DNA of 64,000 bases, taken from assembly GCA_024760905.1 (NCBI GenBank), contig CM045729.1, positions 47,287,080 to 47,351,079 of the forward strand, read 5' to 3'. Of this stretch, positions 1-13,185 are shown piece after piece. Positions within the stretch are counted from its first letter, which is position 1. Every line of letters begins with the position of its first letter. Position numbers and translations under genes: made by a program. This DNA comes from Plotosus lineatus. Its lineage: Eukaryota > Chordata > Actinopteri > Siluriformes > Plotosidae. Below the pieces are notes generated by a model that worked only from the letters and a program-made list of their open reading frames with translations, was not told where the DNA came from and searched no databases.

Positions 1-2282
1 ATCGGTGTCTCTTTGTTGCAGGCACTAGTGGGTGCTGTGGAGACCAAGTCCACACAGGAAATCGTTTGCTTTGCTCCAGCTGTGCCCAGACGTGTTCTTA
101 GGTGGCAGGAAAGATCAGGCTGCAATGGAAAATCATTGCTTTTCTGACACAGCAGCTGAGTAACATACTCAGTTGACAGTGAATGGAAAAACAGCACTAG
201 TGTAGCATTAGACATGTGTGCGTGCGTTTAGTCTACCTTGTGGCAATATTAATTTGGCCTTTAAACAATAATGTGTTAACCCCTGAAACTTTAGCACTTA
301 TACAGACCCTGCAGTGTACTTTAGCAGAGTATCAAGTTGCTCTGATACAGCTGTTCATTGTTAACCCATGGAGTTGAAAGATATACACCTCCAACAGTAC
401 AGGGCTTCTGCATGGCTGTCACCCCTCACAATTAACCCTGCCCCAGCACTGACAAAACAAGCACTGCTGCACGTGCGCACACACACACACACACACACCC
501 CAAAAGGGTCAATCTTCATGTCTTTCCAAGTATCATCTCCACTTTAGGGTATGGAGCAACTCTTTATATGGGAATGTGGCAGAGGTGGGGTTGGTGTGTG
601 GATGAGAAACATTATGTGCACCTCTGATCAAGGCAGGTGTGGCAGTTTGTGCCAGAGACAGAGTGTAATAAACATGCAAAGATTCGAACAGGCCAGATTA
701 CTTGTGGTATGAAATGAGGAAAAATCTTCGGAACAATCCACATTAACCTCTTCTCCACTGTGTTCATTTGGAGTTGGACCAAGTTAGAAGATCAGAAATC
801 CAAGCTGAGTTTATATCCCACATGCAAATCCAGTCTAAAATCCTACAGCCGATACAGTACCCAGGATCACACAGTGGAAGAAAGGCAAGGCTACTTAATG
901 AATTACAGGGAACCATAAACTTGCATCATGCCATGTCTGCCTATTTAAACTAGTCAGAGCTATGAGAATTTTTCAATTCGACAGTCAAGTTCAAGTGACA
1001 CCTTAAAACCAAACAAAACGAGTTATACGTGCGTGTGTGTGTGTGTGTGGGGGGGGGTCCTTCAGTTAAAAGCAAAAACGTTAACAATGCTAGAGAACTC
1101 TGCAAACCAATTTAAGATTTCTTGCTCATTTAACCTATAAATTCTGCACAATACTGATATCGCCCCGCTTTTTCCGTATAAGGCACTACTGCTCTAGAAA
1201 ATGAAACATGATGCATCGTAAAAATCCCCAGAAGTACCACAGTACTGTATAGTAGTTTTACCATAAGGCCCATAGCAATACAGCTGAGCCAAAACCCAGA
1301 ACACACGGCCATTTATATCTCAGCTACGACACGGAATTACAGCCCTTGTCCCTCTGGTCCAAATAAACTCCAGTCTGGTAGAATTAGCGCAGTTATTCAG
1401 CCAGTATTCTCTCACCTGCTTTCCATTAGGACTAATGTAAAGCAGAGCAGCTTTAGACAAGGAACCCCAAAGCAAATAAACCTCACTGAAACAATACAAT
1501 TTCCATAAAGAAATAAAAATCTCCTGCTATACTACTACACAGACTGGGCATCTATGGCAGATAAAAATGCTAACGGCGGAGAATAATTAAAGCAATGAAC
1601 TTGTATGAATTGCAGTTAAATTCTTCATGTCAGACATGTGCTTTTGGAACTGAACCCCCATCTTTCCCCGTGTTTTCTCAGCCAGGCAGCACAGAGAAAA
1701 CTTCCTTGAAAGTTTGAACCAAAAACAACTGGCTAAACGCTCTCCTAAAACAACCCAGCATTCCTGTTGTCTCTGCACCCCACCCTGAGTGAGACCTAAT
1801 GACACATTCGTGTTCCCGGAAGAACCGATTTGACCCACGAGCATTCTGAACTCAGGTTTTCTGTTTCTTGGAAATCAAAAAGATCAGCTCTGTACAGTAG
1901 GGCTAAGCTCAATATGGTGGTGCGACAGATGGTGCTTTAGTTTGCCACAGGCACTCGGACACAAAGGTAGCCACACAACAAGCTCGTCTCCCCTCACCCG
2001 GCACCCACGGAGAGGGACAGCCGGACAGAGGGCGGCCTTTAATTGACCGGCTGGCTACTATAGTACAGTACAGAGCAGGCGTGCAGGACGTTTGCCACAC
2101 GCAGGCCTAATTCATGAGCAAACACAAAACACACACAGAGACAAAAAAGAGGGGGAAAAAAGAGAGCAAGACCGCCCTAAATGTGATCGCAGTAATTTAT
2201 TCACTAATTCCCTGCTCATGAAGAGAAGCCTTTCACACTCGAGAGCCTTCATGCTTGCACCTGGCCTTGCTGATTAAGCCCC

Positions 2283-2284
<2 letters not shown>

Positions 2285-2322
<38 letters not shown>
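2285..2322. repeat. (CA)19 microsatellite
   Basis: Uninterrupted CA dinucleotides in fam117b intron 4. Confidence 0.97.
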
Positions 2323-2325
<3 letters not shown>

Positions 2326-2714
2326 CAAACCTCACACATGGCTGTCCTTCACTCTCATCCACTCTCACCAACACTTTTAAATCTCTTTCTGTGTAAGCGT
2401 GTATGAGTGCGTGTGCATGTGTGGTGTCTGTTACAACAAGTGATTGAGTAATTAACATGGCTATTATGCATTCTGGCAGTTCATTAGGGATGCAGCTTTT
2501 ATAAACAATTCAGTCTGGACTCTGTGCGAGTGTGTAAGTCTGTTTGTGTGCAAAAGGATGTGGGGGTCCTCACCACAAGCTAAGCTTTAATTTAGGACAG
2601 TGTCTCCATATCCCATAATGCATCATCCATCACGATGGGCTTCTGAAACCTATTTGTACTCATGCGGTACTTTCAGAAACCTTCTGAACACCGGGCTAAT
2701 TTACAGATACTTCA

Positions 2715-3131
<417 letters not shown>

Positions 3132-4081
3132 CTATGTCAAAATGGCTTCAGCCTGCAGTAGGATAATGCCGTCTCCCATCATTCAGACAGCAATGCATGG
3201 ATGTAAGCGCAGCCAATCAGACACAGTAAAGTCCCATAAACACAGTGTGTGTATGTGTGTACACAGAGAGCCATGTTCTTCCACATGAACAATCTTAAAT
3301 AAAGAAAGTACAGAGAAAGGTATGAGGCCCCACGCAACCAGCACAAGCTCTCTGCATTCTTCTATGATTAACTTCAGCACTATCGCTACACATATACATG
3401 GGAACATACTATTATATAATCCCAGTTTCTGAACCCAGTGCAATGCACAAAACAAGTACATGCACTCTCTTAGTCACTTTCCTTATAACACTTATAAACT
3501 TCTCACACACTCACTGAGGTGGAAGAGATCGGATGTCCATCTGAAATGAAGTGCCTGGCTCGTTTAATCAATAAATGAGTAATGGCAGGGAGTAGAGAAG
3601 CTAATGACATGTTCGCATAATCTCTTTCAGCCCCAGAACAATGGCCAGCACAATTGCCAACTCCCAAAGATGCATTCTGTAGCCAGCAGGCCTCAATAGG
3701 TCTGTGTGAGCTTTGTGCATGTGTGTGCGTGCGCAAGTGTGCACGAGAGCGAGAGTGTGTGTGTGTGTGTTGAACAAGCCAGTGCTGGGTTGGGAGGACA
3801 ACTGCTGGCTGCACCAGAGAAGGGAACTATATAGTCTGTAGTTGCACTACAGGGTATCTGTGAGTGTGTGTGTATTTGTGCACACACACATCTGAACCAG
3901 TGACTGGGAGGAAAATTACTAACTCAATTGAAGTTTGATCTGAAATGTGAAGCAGCCACACTCCACTGTAGCAGTCAAGAAACGTAATGCCGCACAAGGT
4001 CGTATATCGGGCAGATATTCTACTGCTTGCACAGGATGTGGAATTAATCAGCACTCTTGACAAGAGGGGAGGGAGGAACTC

Positions 4082-4149
4082 TCATCATAGAGAGCGAGAG
4101 AGCGAGAGAGAGCGAGAGAGAGGAGAGAAGAGAGCAGGGGGGGGGGGGG
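4082..4149. repeat. GA-rich tract ending in 13 Gs
   Basis: GAGA/GCGAGA repeats followed by poly-G. Confidence 0.95.
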
Positions 4150-4216
4150 CAGAGAGACAGCACAGGGCAGGAATGAAAGGCTGAATAGTTAGAGCAGTTT
4201 ATAAAGCTGCTATAGA

Positions 4217-4290
4217 GGCGTGGTTCACAACGTGGGGTCCGGGGACCCCCTGGAGTCTCTGATGTATAACCAGAGGGTGCAGGGCTTTAC
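4217..4290 (+). mobile_element. Short hAT-like end
   Basis: GTGGTTCACAACGTGGGGTC followed by CGGGGACCCC matches the usual end of hAT-Charlie type elements. Only one end is present. Confidence 0.4.
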
Positions 4291-5348
4291 TTCAATCTTC
4301 TTTAAAATGACAGGACAGTAATGTTGGTCACCACCATCAATTTTCAAAGCTCTTGTAATTATTAATTACTTCTACCGATTGGTCACTTGAACCAAATGGA
4401 TTTAAAATGATATGTATCATTGTGTTTTTGTATAGGAAGTACGACCTTCCACATGTATAAACCTCAGCTAGAAACCAACAGCAACAGATTACAAAATGGT
4501 TTCGATTTGCATTTCAGGATAAAGATCACAGGAATAAATCTAATGCTCCTTTATAACAAACATGTACCCAATATGCTTCAAGACCCGGGAATGATGAGGC
4601 CTTTTTGAAATTTAAGTACTTTACATACATAACAATACGAAGGGCTGAGAACCAGAGTGGCCTACCAATAGAAATCTGTTTTTGAGGAAAAAAAAAGAAA
4701 AAAGAGACCTCTCTGGGATATCACTGGAGCGCCAGAAAAGCACCAACTTCAATTATATTTATGTTGCAACGAGGATTGACCATGCAGGAACGCATAGACC
4801 TTACACCACACCCATCAACATATGACATTACCTTACTGCGTATGATTGCTATGCATTTCCTCCTGTGATGTGGTCTCATATACACCAAGCTAGTGAGAAA
4901 GTGTAACGGTTAGGGCAGCAGGTTTATAACTGAAAGGTTGCCACTTTGATTTCCAGGACTGGCAGAAAAACAGTGATTTGATGTTTCTCTTTCAAAATTC
5001 AGCAGCAAAAAAATACCGGATCACGTTTGGATGACTCTGAACTACGTAGCATTACTAAAATAAGAGAGGCATTATATCATCCCTGCCGAAACGTTTTTAA
5101 AAATTCCAAAGTTGGTCTGTTTTACATTTCAAAGCATTATGGCGTTAAGTACAAAATTATCAGCTAGATCCTTATAACCTCATCATATTTTATTTTTTGA
5201 TTACATTTATAGAACAAATTGATGCCATCATAATGGAGTCCACAGAAATTTCACAAGTTGTCGACACATCCATATGGGGAGAGTGGCATTATTATAATGC
5301 GAGGTGACATTGTGCTGGTTATGCCTCACTGAATCCTTCTCTATTCTA

Positions 5349-5594
<246 letters not shown>

Positions 5595-6269
5595 TCAGTA
5601 ACAATGGAGCTCTAATTTACAACACAAACTTTGATAGTCTCCAGATTTGATGTCTGCACAATTACAGTGCTGTGTATAGATCAAGCACTCAGGTAACAGA
5701 CAGTCATGAAGCAGCACACAATCACTTTTGCTGGCTGAAGAGCAGTCTCTTCCTTTAGTTTCATACACGCAGACGAACACAAACATCATGTCTGAAGGTG
5801 TAATAATAAAGATGCTGCTTGCTGGACACACTGAAGACCTATTTAGTGGGTTCGCTCTGGCCTCTTCATCACGTGCAATCCTCACTTTTGATCTCAAGAT
5901 TGATCTCAAGAGCAATCTCTGAGAACTGCCCAATGTATGCATGCACACATGCAGCTACAGCAGGAAACCCCAAGTCCTTTAGGGGGATGGGATGCTCACA
6001 CACTTATTGCTAGTGCTTCCCCATTTGCGGTTTCTTCCAAAAGATAAAACTGCAATAACCCTGTCTACAACTAGAGCACTGCATCTTCACGCTTCTGATC
6101 TTTTCTAGAGAAACAACATACAAGGCAATCAAAAACATGGTTTCTGACCACACACACACACACACACACTGGAGAATACCATTCCGTAGTTAAGAAACAC
6201 AATGAATCAGCCTGAAAAACTTCCAAGCTCTTACCAATACCAAGTATCACATTTCATCCACATTTTCAT

Positions 6270-6950
6270 CCACACTTACGTTTTTAATTGGTTCCAGACG
6301 GACGAACGCAAGTTGAAAGTGAACGTAAGTTGTTACAGTGATGTATGACGTATGATGCTCATACTGTACTATACATCCATACATACCATTACTGTATCTC
6401 ATAAAACACCCCTAAATCAATTATTATAAACATAACACTGTAAAATAATATCAAATATATCAAATAATATCAACATTAATTTCAAATAAGCCACTTATTT
6501 ATACCGAGTCACTTTACATGAAGCTTAAAACAGCCAATCAACGCTTACAATATGTGAGGCACTCAAAACCAAAAGTAGTGTACTTGCGAAAGTAGTGTAC
6601 TTGCTGTGGGTTATACGGACTTCCAGTCTTTCAAGTGCACAAGGGTGCCGTTGAACTCGTTTAGAACACAGCCTGCACTGATGTGAATCACCAGCAGAGC
6701 GGACAGTACTTTCTTTTGTGCTTTCAGGTTTTCATTCATTTTACAACTCCCTTTGCTTAACTGAGTATGCATGGTAGATTGCGCCGATCCGAGCAGATAG
6801 TCAATTCATCTCTGTGTATGAGACTTGCACCCATGCTAGTAAGCTTACGCTTCTGACCAACCATATTTGCTTAGGGTTACAAAAGTCCATAAAACAGTGT
6901 AAACACAAAGATCACAGAGACGACGTCTTAACACAAGGGTAACACGCTAT
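6270..6950. mobile_element. Possible Tigger-like relic
   Basis: TTGGTTCCAGACGGACGAAC resembles the internal motif of the 20529 element. Ends are not clear. Confidence 0.35.
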
Positions 6951-6951
6951 A

Positions 6952-7180
6952 TAGTAGGCCCTTGACTATTCGTGGTTTTGCACCCACGGTTTGAGTATTT
7001 GCGGACTGCCGAGCAACTCGCACGTAATTCAAATACATCCAATGGCTGTCCTCCTTCCTGCTGATTGGTTGAGATGATGTAACGCCCATTTTTCCTCATT
7101 CGCGCAGTTGTCAATGAGCCTTTTTTAGTATGGTCTAATTACCAGTTAAGTTCTATGATGTCACTCAAACGCCTGCTTAA
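6952..7180 (+). mobile_element. MITE C, left half
   Basis: TAGTAGGCCCTTGACTATTC, CTGCTGATTGGTTGAGATGA and TATGATGTCACTCAAACGCC match the left half of MITE C. The rest is replaced by unrelated sequence and the solo Tc1 end. Confidence 0.8.
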
Positions 7181-7257
7181 GCACCAGAAAAAGGTAATTA
7201 GGTTGGATGTCTCTTCTGAAGAAATAAGACTTTCTCCAGAAGAAATGACAGTTTCTT

Positions 7258-7501
7258 TAACTTTTTTTGTATTAAAAGCACTTTTTTTATTGGACGAATG
7301 AAATATGCTAATTTTTTGAGATAGGAATTTTGGGGTTTTCATGAGCTGTATGCCAAAATCATCAGTATTAAAACAATAAAAGACCTGAAATATTTCAGTT
7401 CGTGTGCAATGAATCTAAAATAAATGAAACTAATTTTTATCGGTGCATAACAGAAAATAATGAACTTTATCACAATATGCTAATTTTTTGAGAAGGACTA
7501 G
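7258..7501 (+). mobile_element. Solo Tc1 terminal repeat, same family as 50706-52258
   Basis: This matches the transposase-3' end of the 50.7-kb element in reverse: GCACTTTTTTTATTGG, then both TATGCTAATTTTTTGAG sites (about 7307 and 7476) and GGACTAG at the end. The rest of the element is absent. It interrupts or abuts a MITE C copy. Confidence 0.9.
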
Positions 7502-7534
7502 TGTGTGTATATGTGTGTGTGTGTATATATATAT

Positions 7535-7580
<46 letters not shown>
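7501..7580. repeat. GT/TA/CA compound microsatellite
   Basis: GT and TA repeats run into (CA)n and end exactly at the left end of MITE B copy 1. Confidence 0.95.
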
Positions 7581-7584
<4 letters not shown>

Positions 7585-8053
7585 GATCCCTCACTTTCCG
7601 CGGTTAATTGGGACCGAGATCCCCCGCGACCACCAAATGTCACGAAGTAGGATCAACCCCCCAACCGACTTATACGTACATGTATATTTGTATATAATAT
7701 CAATAAATACATATTCAATGCTATAAATGCTTATAATAACAATTAAGCATTAAAAATAATGCATAAGATGTAAATAAAATATAAACACACACATACAGAC
7801 GCACGTGCACACACTCCGATGCGCACCTCACAAAAATGTAACTAGTTTTGATGGAAGGTTTTGTGTTGTTTTGTGCTGGTTTAGGGTTTGTTTTTTTGCA
7901 TGATTGGCCTTGTTTTTGTGGCATTTTCCTTAACTTTTTCCCCTATTCTTCCTTAATTTCCTTATTTTTTTAATTCAATGAATATTTAAAAAAAAAAAAA
8001 CGTGATGCATTGAAGTCGCATGAATTGAAGCAGGACGTAGCAATGGATCCCTG
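7581..8053 (+). mobile_element. MITE B, copy 1
   Basis: A 473-bp unit starts CAGGGATCCCTCACTTTCCG and ends GTAGCAATGGATCCCTG followed by TA. It shares its order with the copies at 8099, 9226, 33763 and 49180. The ends resemble Tigger/mariner repeats. CA/TA microsatellites flank both sides. Confidence 0.8.
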
Positions 8054-8060
8054 TATATAT

Positions 8061-8092
<32 letters not shown>
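8061..8092. repeat. (CA)n between two MITE B copies
   Basis: CA repeat, preceded by TATATATGT from the MITE edge. Confidence 0.95.
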
Positions 8093-8097
<5 letters not shown>

Positions 8098-8098
8098 C

Positions 8099-8714
8099 AG
8101 ATCCCTCACTTTCCGCAGTTAATGGGGACCAAGACCTCCCTGTGACCACCAATTTCCGTGAAGTAGGATCGAACCCCCCACCTGACGTATACGTACATGT
8201 ATATGTATAGAACATCAATAAATAAATATTAAACGCTATAAATGCTTATAATAACAATTAAGCATTCAAAAATAATGCATAAGATGAAATATAAATACAC
8301 ACATACAGACGGACACGCACACAGATGCGCGGAACCTCACATAAAAATGTAGGGGGGAGGGTGTTTTTTTGTTTGTTTGTTTGTTTGTTTTTTTACATAA
8401 TTAGCCTTGTTTTGTGGCATTTTCCTTAACGTTTTCCCTATTTTCCTTATTTTTTGATGAATTTTGTCTTCCTTTCGGCTTTTTCCCTTTTACTCGGGAG
8501 TCGCCACAGCGAATCGTCTGATTCGCACGTTTAATTTGGCAGAGGTTTTTACGTCGGATGCCCTTCCTGTCACAACCCTTTTTTAGCAAGGGACAGAAAC
8601 ACGCTGACAACTCTGCAGCTACTCTTTACGAAAGTCAGCAATGAATATTTTTTGAAAAACCCGCGATGCACTGAAGCCGCAGAAACTGAAGCACGAAGTA
8701 GCGAGGGATCAATG
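8099..8714 (+). mobile_element. MITE B, copy 2, with nested SINE1
   Basis: It starts CAGATCCCTCACTTTCCGC and ends AGTAGCGAGGGATC. It is in the same orientation as copy 1 and 45 bp away. SINE1 at 8464-8641 interrupts it. Confidence 0.8.
8464..8641 (-). mobile_element. SINE1, 5'-truncated copy nested in MITE B
   Basis: This is a reverse-strand copy with LINE-derived tail and part of the body, ending at GAAAGTCAGCAATG. Short ATGAAT(A)TTT repeats on both sides look like a target duplication. It interrupts a MITE B copy. Confidence 0.85.
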
Positions 8715-8761
8715 TGTATATGTATGTATGTATGTACAAACGCTCCCCCACTTACAAACAG

Positions 8762-9225
8762 CTTCTCAAATAGTGGGGTACGTGGTGTGATGCCGGGGGG
8801 GTTGTGTGGTGCGTGGTGTGATGCCGGGGAGGTGCATGGTGTGATGCCGGGGGGAGTGTGTATGACCCTGGGGAACATGCTTTTTTAGAATTTTGTATGA
8901 GAATTAAGTGTTATTGCACCTCCAATCCAGTAGTTGGCAGTAGCGCTCTCATTGTCGAGCTATGGTGTAGCAGTTTTTCGCATGAGCATACGTTATGAAG
9001 AACAGTAAACAACCCTTCAAGAAACAACACGAAAAAATTTCTGAACAGGAACAAAGAGAAAGGTGGAGAGAGACAGAGATATTAAGACATGCGTAAGTTG
9101 AATGAGTTTAAATAAAGATGCATTTTTAAAAAATTTCAGGCACATTGGTGCACTTTACATATTTTCTATTACAGATTAAAAAAAACAATGTAATGAAGTT
9201 TCTCTTTATTGTAAGTTGAACTATA
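8762..9225 (+). mobile_element. Diverged relative of the 49401 hAT element
   Basis: TTCTCAAATAGTGGGG, GGGGAACATGCTTTTTTAG, AGAAAGGTGGAGAGAGACAG and CAGGCACATTGGTGCACTTT all have counterparts in the same order in the 49.4-kb element. Ends are unclear. Confidence 0.5.
8775..8866 (+). repeat. Minisatellite, GGTGTGATGCCGGGG-type units
   Basis: About three units of roughly 28 bp containing TGGTGTGATGCCGGGG with varying G-rich spacers. Confidence 0.75.
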
Positions 9226-9845
9226 CAGTAGTACCTCACCTTACGATAGTCCCAGCAAACAAAAAAATCTAGGTTACGAAAAACATTTTCCAAAATCTTA
9301 TGCATTATTTTTTTAATGTTATTATAAGCATTTCTAGGGGCAGTGGTGGTCTAGTGGCACAGGGCGCTGGATCGCTGATCCAAAGGTTGAGGGTTCGAGT
9401 CCCACTCTCCACAAGGTTGTCACTGTCCCCCCCAGTGCGGCTAACTGGGTTATCAAAGGTGGGCCATGTCTCTCACTGTCTATGGTGAGAGGCATGTAAA
9501 AGAACCATTGCTGACTTTCGTAAAGAGTAGGCTGCAAAGTCGTCAGCATGTTTCTGTCCCTTGCTAAAAGGGTTGTGACAGGAAGGGCATCCGACGTAAA
9601 AACCTCTGCCAAATCAAAACGTGCGAATCAGATGATTCGCTGTGGCAACTCCCGAGTAAAAGGGAAAAAGCCGAAAGGAAGACAGATAGACATTATAAGG
9701 ATTTCTAGCATTGAATATGTATGTATTGATATTACATACACATATATAATGGGAGGGGGGGGTTGGGGTTGATCCTACTTCGCGGAATTCAATGGTCGTG
9801 GGGGGATATCGGTCCCAATTAACCGCAGAAAGTGAGGCATTCCTG
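9226..9845 (-). mobile_element. MITE B, copy 3, inverted, with nested SINE1
   Basis: The ends CAGTAGTACCTCACCTTACG and (inverted) CAGGAATGCCTCACTTTCTG are flanked by TA at 9224-9225 and 9846-9847. A full SINE1 (9338-9691) interrupts it. Confidence 0.8.
9338..9691 (+). mobile_element. SINE1, full length, with target duplication
   Basis: The tRNA-Glu-like head has an A box (TGGTCTAGTGG) and B box (GGTTCGAGTCC). A body of about 150 bp follows, then LINE-derived sequence GGAAGGGCATCCGACGTAAA and the LINE-like end GATGATTCGCTGTGGCAACT...GCCGAAAGGAA. Flanking ATTATAAG(C/G)ATTTCTAG copies at 9321-9337 and 9692-9708 are the target duplication. It sits inside a MITE B copy. Confidence 0.92.
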
Positions 9846-9863
9846 TACATATACATGGATACG

Positions 9864-9866
<3 letters not shown>

Positions 9867-9898
<32 letters not shown>
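9867..9898. repeat. (CA)n beside MITE B copy 3
   Basis: CA repeat about 20 bp outside the MITE end. Confidence 0.95.
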
Positions 9899-9900
<2 letters not shown>

Positions 9901-11956
9901 TGGATTCTCACCCAGGTAGGCATGCTTAAGAGAGAGAGAGAGATCAAACTGGCCCATAGAGATTTAAAGCTTTTACCCCTTTGAGTTCCCACGGCAACCT
10001 GAACAATCAGCATATCTTCTAAAGTCTAAGGGCTGGGCACTACATAACTTTGTTTTCCTCTCTCGTTTAGTTTGGCATAAGAAGGCACACCAACAACCAG
10101 TCTGGGCCTGTAGAACTGGCCTTGTGCGCGCTGACACACGCACACAATCTTCATCGTCATTTAACACACTTTAGACCCGCATATCACAGATAAACCTCAT
10201 TCCTGCACCAAATAGTTACAGCACACGTTAAACAGAGCACACACACTGGCTCAAAGCAATTTGCCTGAAACATGAGGATAAGAACATCAGAGAAGGTAAC
10301 ACACCACAACCTCACCTGTGGTAGCTAACCAGAAAAGGTTATGGGAATGACTCTGCTATGTTTGAACCACAATGAAGACTCCATTTCTAATCAAAGCTTG
10401 CGTGTTGTTGTGCACAGCTGTAACAACAGGCCATTTAGACATTCATGTAGGTCATATCCTCAAATGCTTATTTAATCAAAATCTTGCATCACTACACAGA
10501 AAGTGCAACGCCAAAACACTGTTTTCGTTCATAGGAGATAATTACTCTTTCTCTTCCTCGGAAAGTTCTAGGTTCTCCCTTCCATAAGCTACAGCTGTGC
10601 GTGGTTTACCTGTGGAGTTAGAGAGTGACACATCTTCAGTCCATCCTACATCACACCCTTCTTTGGCCCATCATTGCACACGCAATCCAATAACAACGGG
10701 GCTGAACAAGCTCATATGGACATCAAGAAAGCACCGGAGCTAGCTTGTATTCCACTGATATCTATTGAAATATGACAAGCACTGAAACATGCACAAAGGG
10801 TACCACTATAAAACTGACAGCTGTTACTCTATACTGTTATAATAACAAGATTCAACCCTTTACCTACTTCACACTCGAGCCCTATAAGGAAGTCCCGTTG
10901 CACACAGACAGCAAAACAAAGTTAACAACTAACTACTGTACATGCATATACAGGAACTCACTTGAGCACACTATCTACTTTCATCTTCCAAGTGGTAAAA
11001 CTGGAAATAAATACTTGTGTGGTGGTTTTAAACAACACCAAAAATATCAAATTATGCAATACATGAGCATAGTTAATTATCTGGCTAGCAAACTTAGTGT
11101 ATCAGTATAACTACGATTATCCACTCCCATCTAAAGCTGCATAACATCATTAGTGATATGAATTAATCATGATATACTGTATATTTTGAAAAGCCTCATT
11201 GCATACTCCAATTCACTCTAGATATAAAAAAAAAAAACTAAAGTGGGCATGTTTGTAAAACCTGCTCTTCAATAGATGCAAGTGTGAATGTAAATACCAC
11301 AAGAGGTAATAAGTATATAGATGGAAAAAACAGTGATAGTAAAGTAAATACAGTATGCTTACCAAGTGATAGGATCACCCAGGGATCAAACAGGCGCTTT
11401 CCAGTTTCATGCTTGTAGATTAATATATAAACTTCTCTTAGCCAACATTATGAATAGCTGCAAACTAAGTGCTTGTACACGTAAAGCGAGTGAAATGCGT
11501 CCAGACCCAATAGCTGAAACAAAGCGCCAACCAACACAGGACATCATTTGTGTCCAATCAAAATTCCTTTTCATTCAGATACTATAATACTGCTGTGAAA
11601 CCCAACGGAACCCCATACATTCATACATCTACCTTCCTTCCATGGCTTGTGTAAGGAGTCATGTTCATGAGTGTGAACCTTTCCCACACTATGTGTCTTA
11701 TGTCCTTACACATCCTGTCTGCTCCTACACAACCACACCTTAGCAAAAGGTAACATATCAGTACAGTCATTCATCAGCGAGACGTGTTGACACTTTTTTG
11801 ACAAACGTGCATGGAGGCTAATCCAGTCATCCTCAGATCTGTTTATCAATAGCCCTGAGACGAGCCAGATGTATTCCTACTCATTACACTACAAACAAAT
11901 CGGTGTAACATCAACTGGCTGCAACACCCCATGACTGAAGAGAGTATGTGTATGCT

Positions 11957-12880
11957 GTTACATTTACTGAATTTACCAGACGCTCTTAGCCAGAGAGATT
12001 TGCAGAAATGCTTTAAGGTCTCCATGAGTGAATATATTCTTGTACTCATTTGTTAGAACACAGACTAAGTATAGAGCCAGCCAAACTCAGGCAGTAGGTG
12101 TTGTGTAGGGTTTTTTGTGGTTGTGTTTGTGTATAGCATTGTGCTTAAATCTAAGTACCGCTGAAAAAGGTGATTTTTCAGCCATAATTTGAAGATATCC
12201 AGTAACTCAGCTGTCCAGATATCCAGAGGAAGTTCATTCCACCACCTTGGAGCCAGAACAGAGAATAGTTTAGATGCATTTTGCCCTTGTCCATTGGTAG
12301 AGGGAGGGATCGGGCAGTGGTGGTCTAGTAGATAGGGCGCAGGATCACTGATCCTAATGTTGGGGGTTCGAGTCCCCACAAGGTTTTCACTGTCCCCCCC
12401 AGTGCAGCTAACTGGGTTATCAAAGGCAGGCTATGTCTCTCACTGTCTATAGTGAGAGGCATGTAAAAGAACCATTGCTGAGTTTCATAAAGAGAAGGCT
12501 GCAAAGCCGTCAGCGTGTTTCTGTCCCTTGCTAAAGGGTTGTGACAGGAAGGGCATCCAACGTAAAAACCTATGCCGAATCAAATGTGCGAATCAGATGA
12601 TTCTCCGTGGCGACTCCCGAGAAAGGGAAAAAAGACGAAAGAAAGAAAGAAAGAAATTGGTAGAGGGAGGGATCAGCCTAGCAGTGCTAGAGGATCTGAG
12701 AGAACATTGCGAGGTGTGACAAGTACTTTGAGGTAGGAAGGTGCAGGTCCATCTTTGGCTTTATAGGCAAGCATGTGTTTCTAATGCGAGCAGCTACAGG
12801 AAGCCAGTGGAGCGCTCGTAGCAGTAGTATCGGAAAAATCGAGAAGCTGGAAAACAAGCCCTGCAGCTGCATTCTGAATC
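11957..12880 (-). mobile_element. Degenerate L2-type LINE 3' end, split by a SINE1 insertion
   Basis: On the minus strand, 12872-12690 reads ALHWLPVAARIR. After the SINE insertion, 12290-12065 reads FSVLAPRWWNELPLDIWTAE, then IFKLWLKNHLFQRYLDL. Both are typical of the reverse transcriptase C-terminus of L2/CR1-group LINEs. The 3' end carries AAGAGCGTCTGGTAAATTCA then GTAAATGTAA, the fish L2/UnaL2-type tail. Stops are present and the copy is 5' truncated. The SINE1 at 12312-12655 interrupts it. Confidence 0.75.
12312..12655 (+). mobile_element. SINE1, full length, with 19-bp target duplication
   Basis: It has the same tRNA-like head, body and LINE-derived tail as the copy at 9338. An exact 19-bp duplication, ATTGGTAGAGGGAGGGATC, is at 12293-12311 and 12656-12674. 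The tail ends in GAAA repeats. It is inserted in the L2 fragment, so it is younger than that fragment. Confidence 0.95.
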
Positions 12881-13185
12881 ATTAAATGGAAAACCCCAAC
12901 ACACTTGCATTTTAACAGGTGATTACTATAATTCAAGACATCACCATTTAAAAAGACAAATGCAGCAGTGCTTTAATCCTGTTCAGCATACATCACTCCC
13001 TCCTCATCTGTACACTTGGCTCAAACATCAGATTCCAAAGCGTAAAATTTCATGTCACCAACATGGTCAACATCACTGTGCATGCCATTTTGTAGGGTGT
13101 TAAATACTCAAGCAGAGTCCTTGCTATAGCACAGTGTAATTGACTCGTTGTACTGTAGCATTTGGAAACTTTGAATCCGGAGAGA

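Noticed and set aside
8775..8866. CRISPR-like array
   Set aside because: Only about three G-rich units with irregular spacing in a vertebrate intron; it is a minisatellite.
10772..11110. 112-codon plus-strand frame in fam117b intron 2
   Set aside because: No recognisable domain, no splice or promoter context, and composition like the flanking intron.
12065..12379. 104-codon minus-strand frame as a small gene
   Set aside because: It reads from the SINE1 head into the degenerate L2 reverse transcriptase end; it is not a continuous gene.
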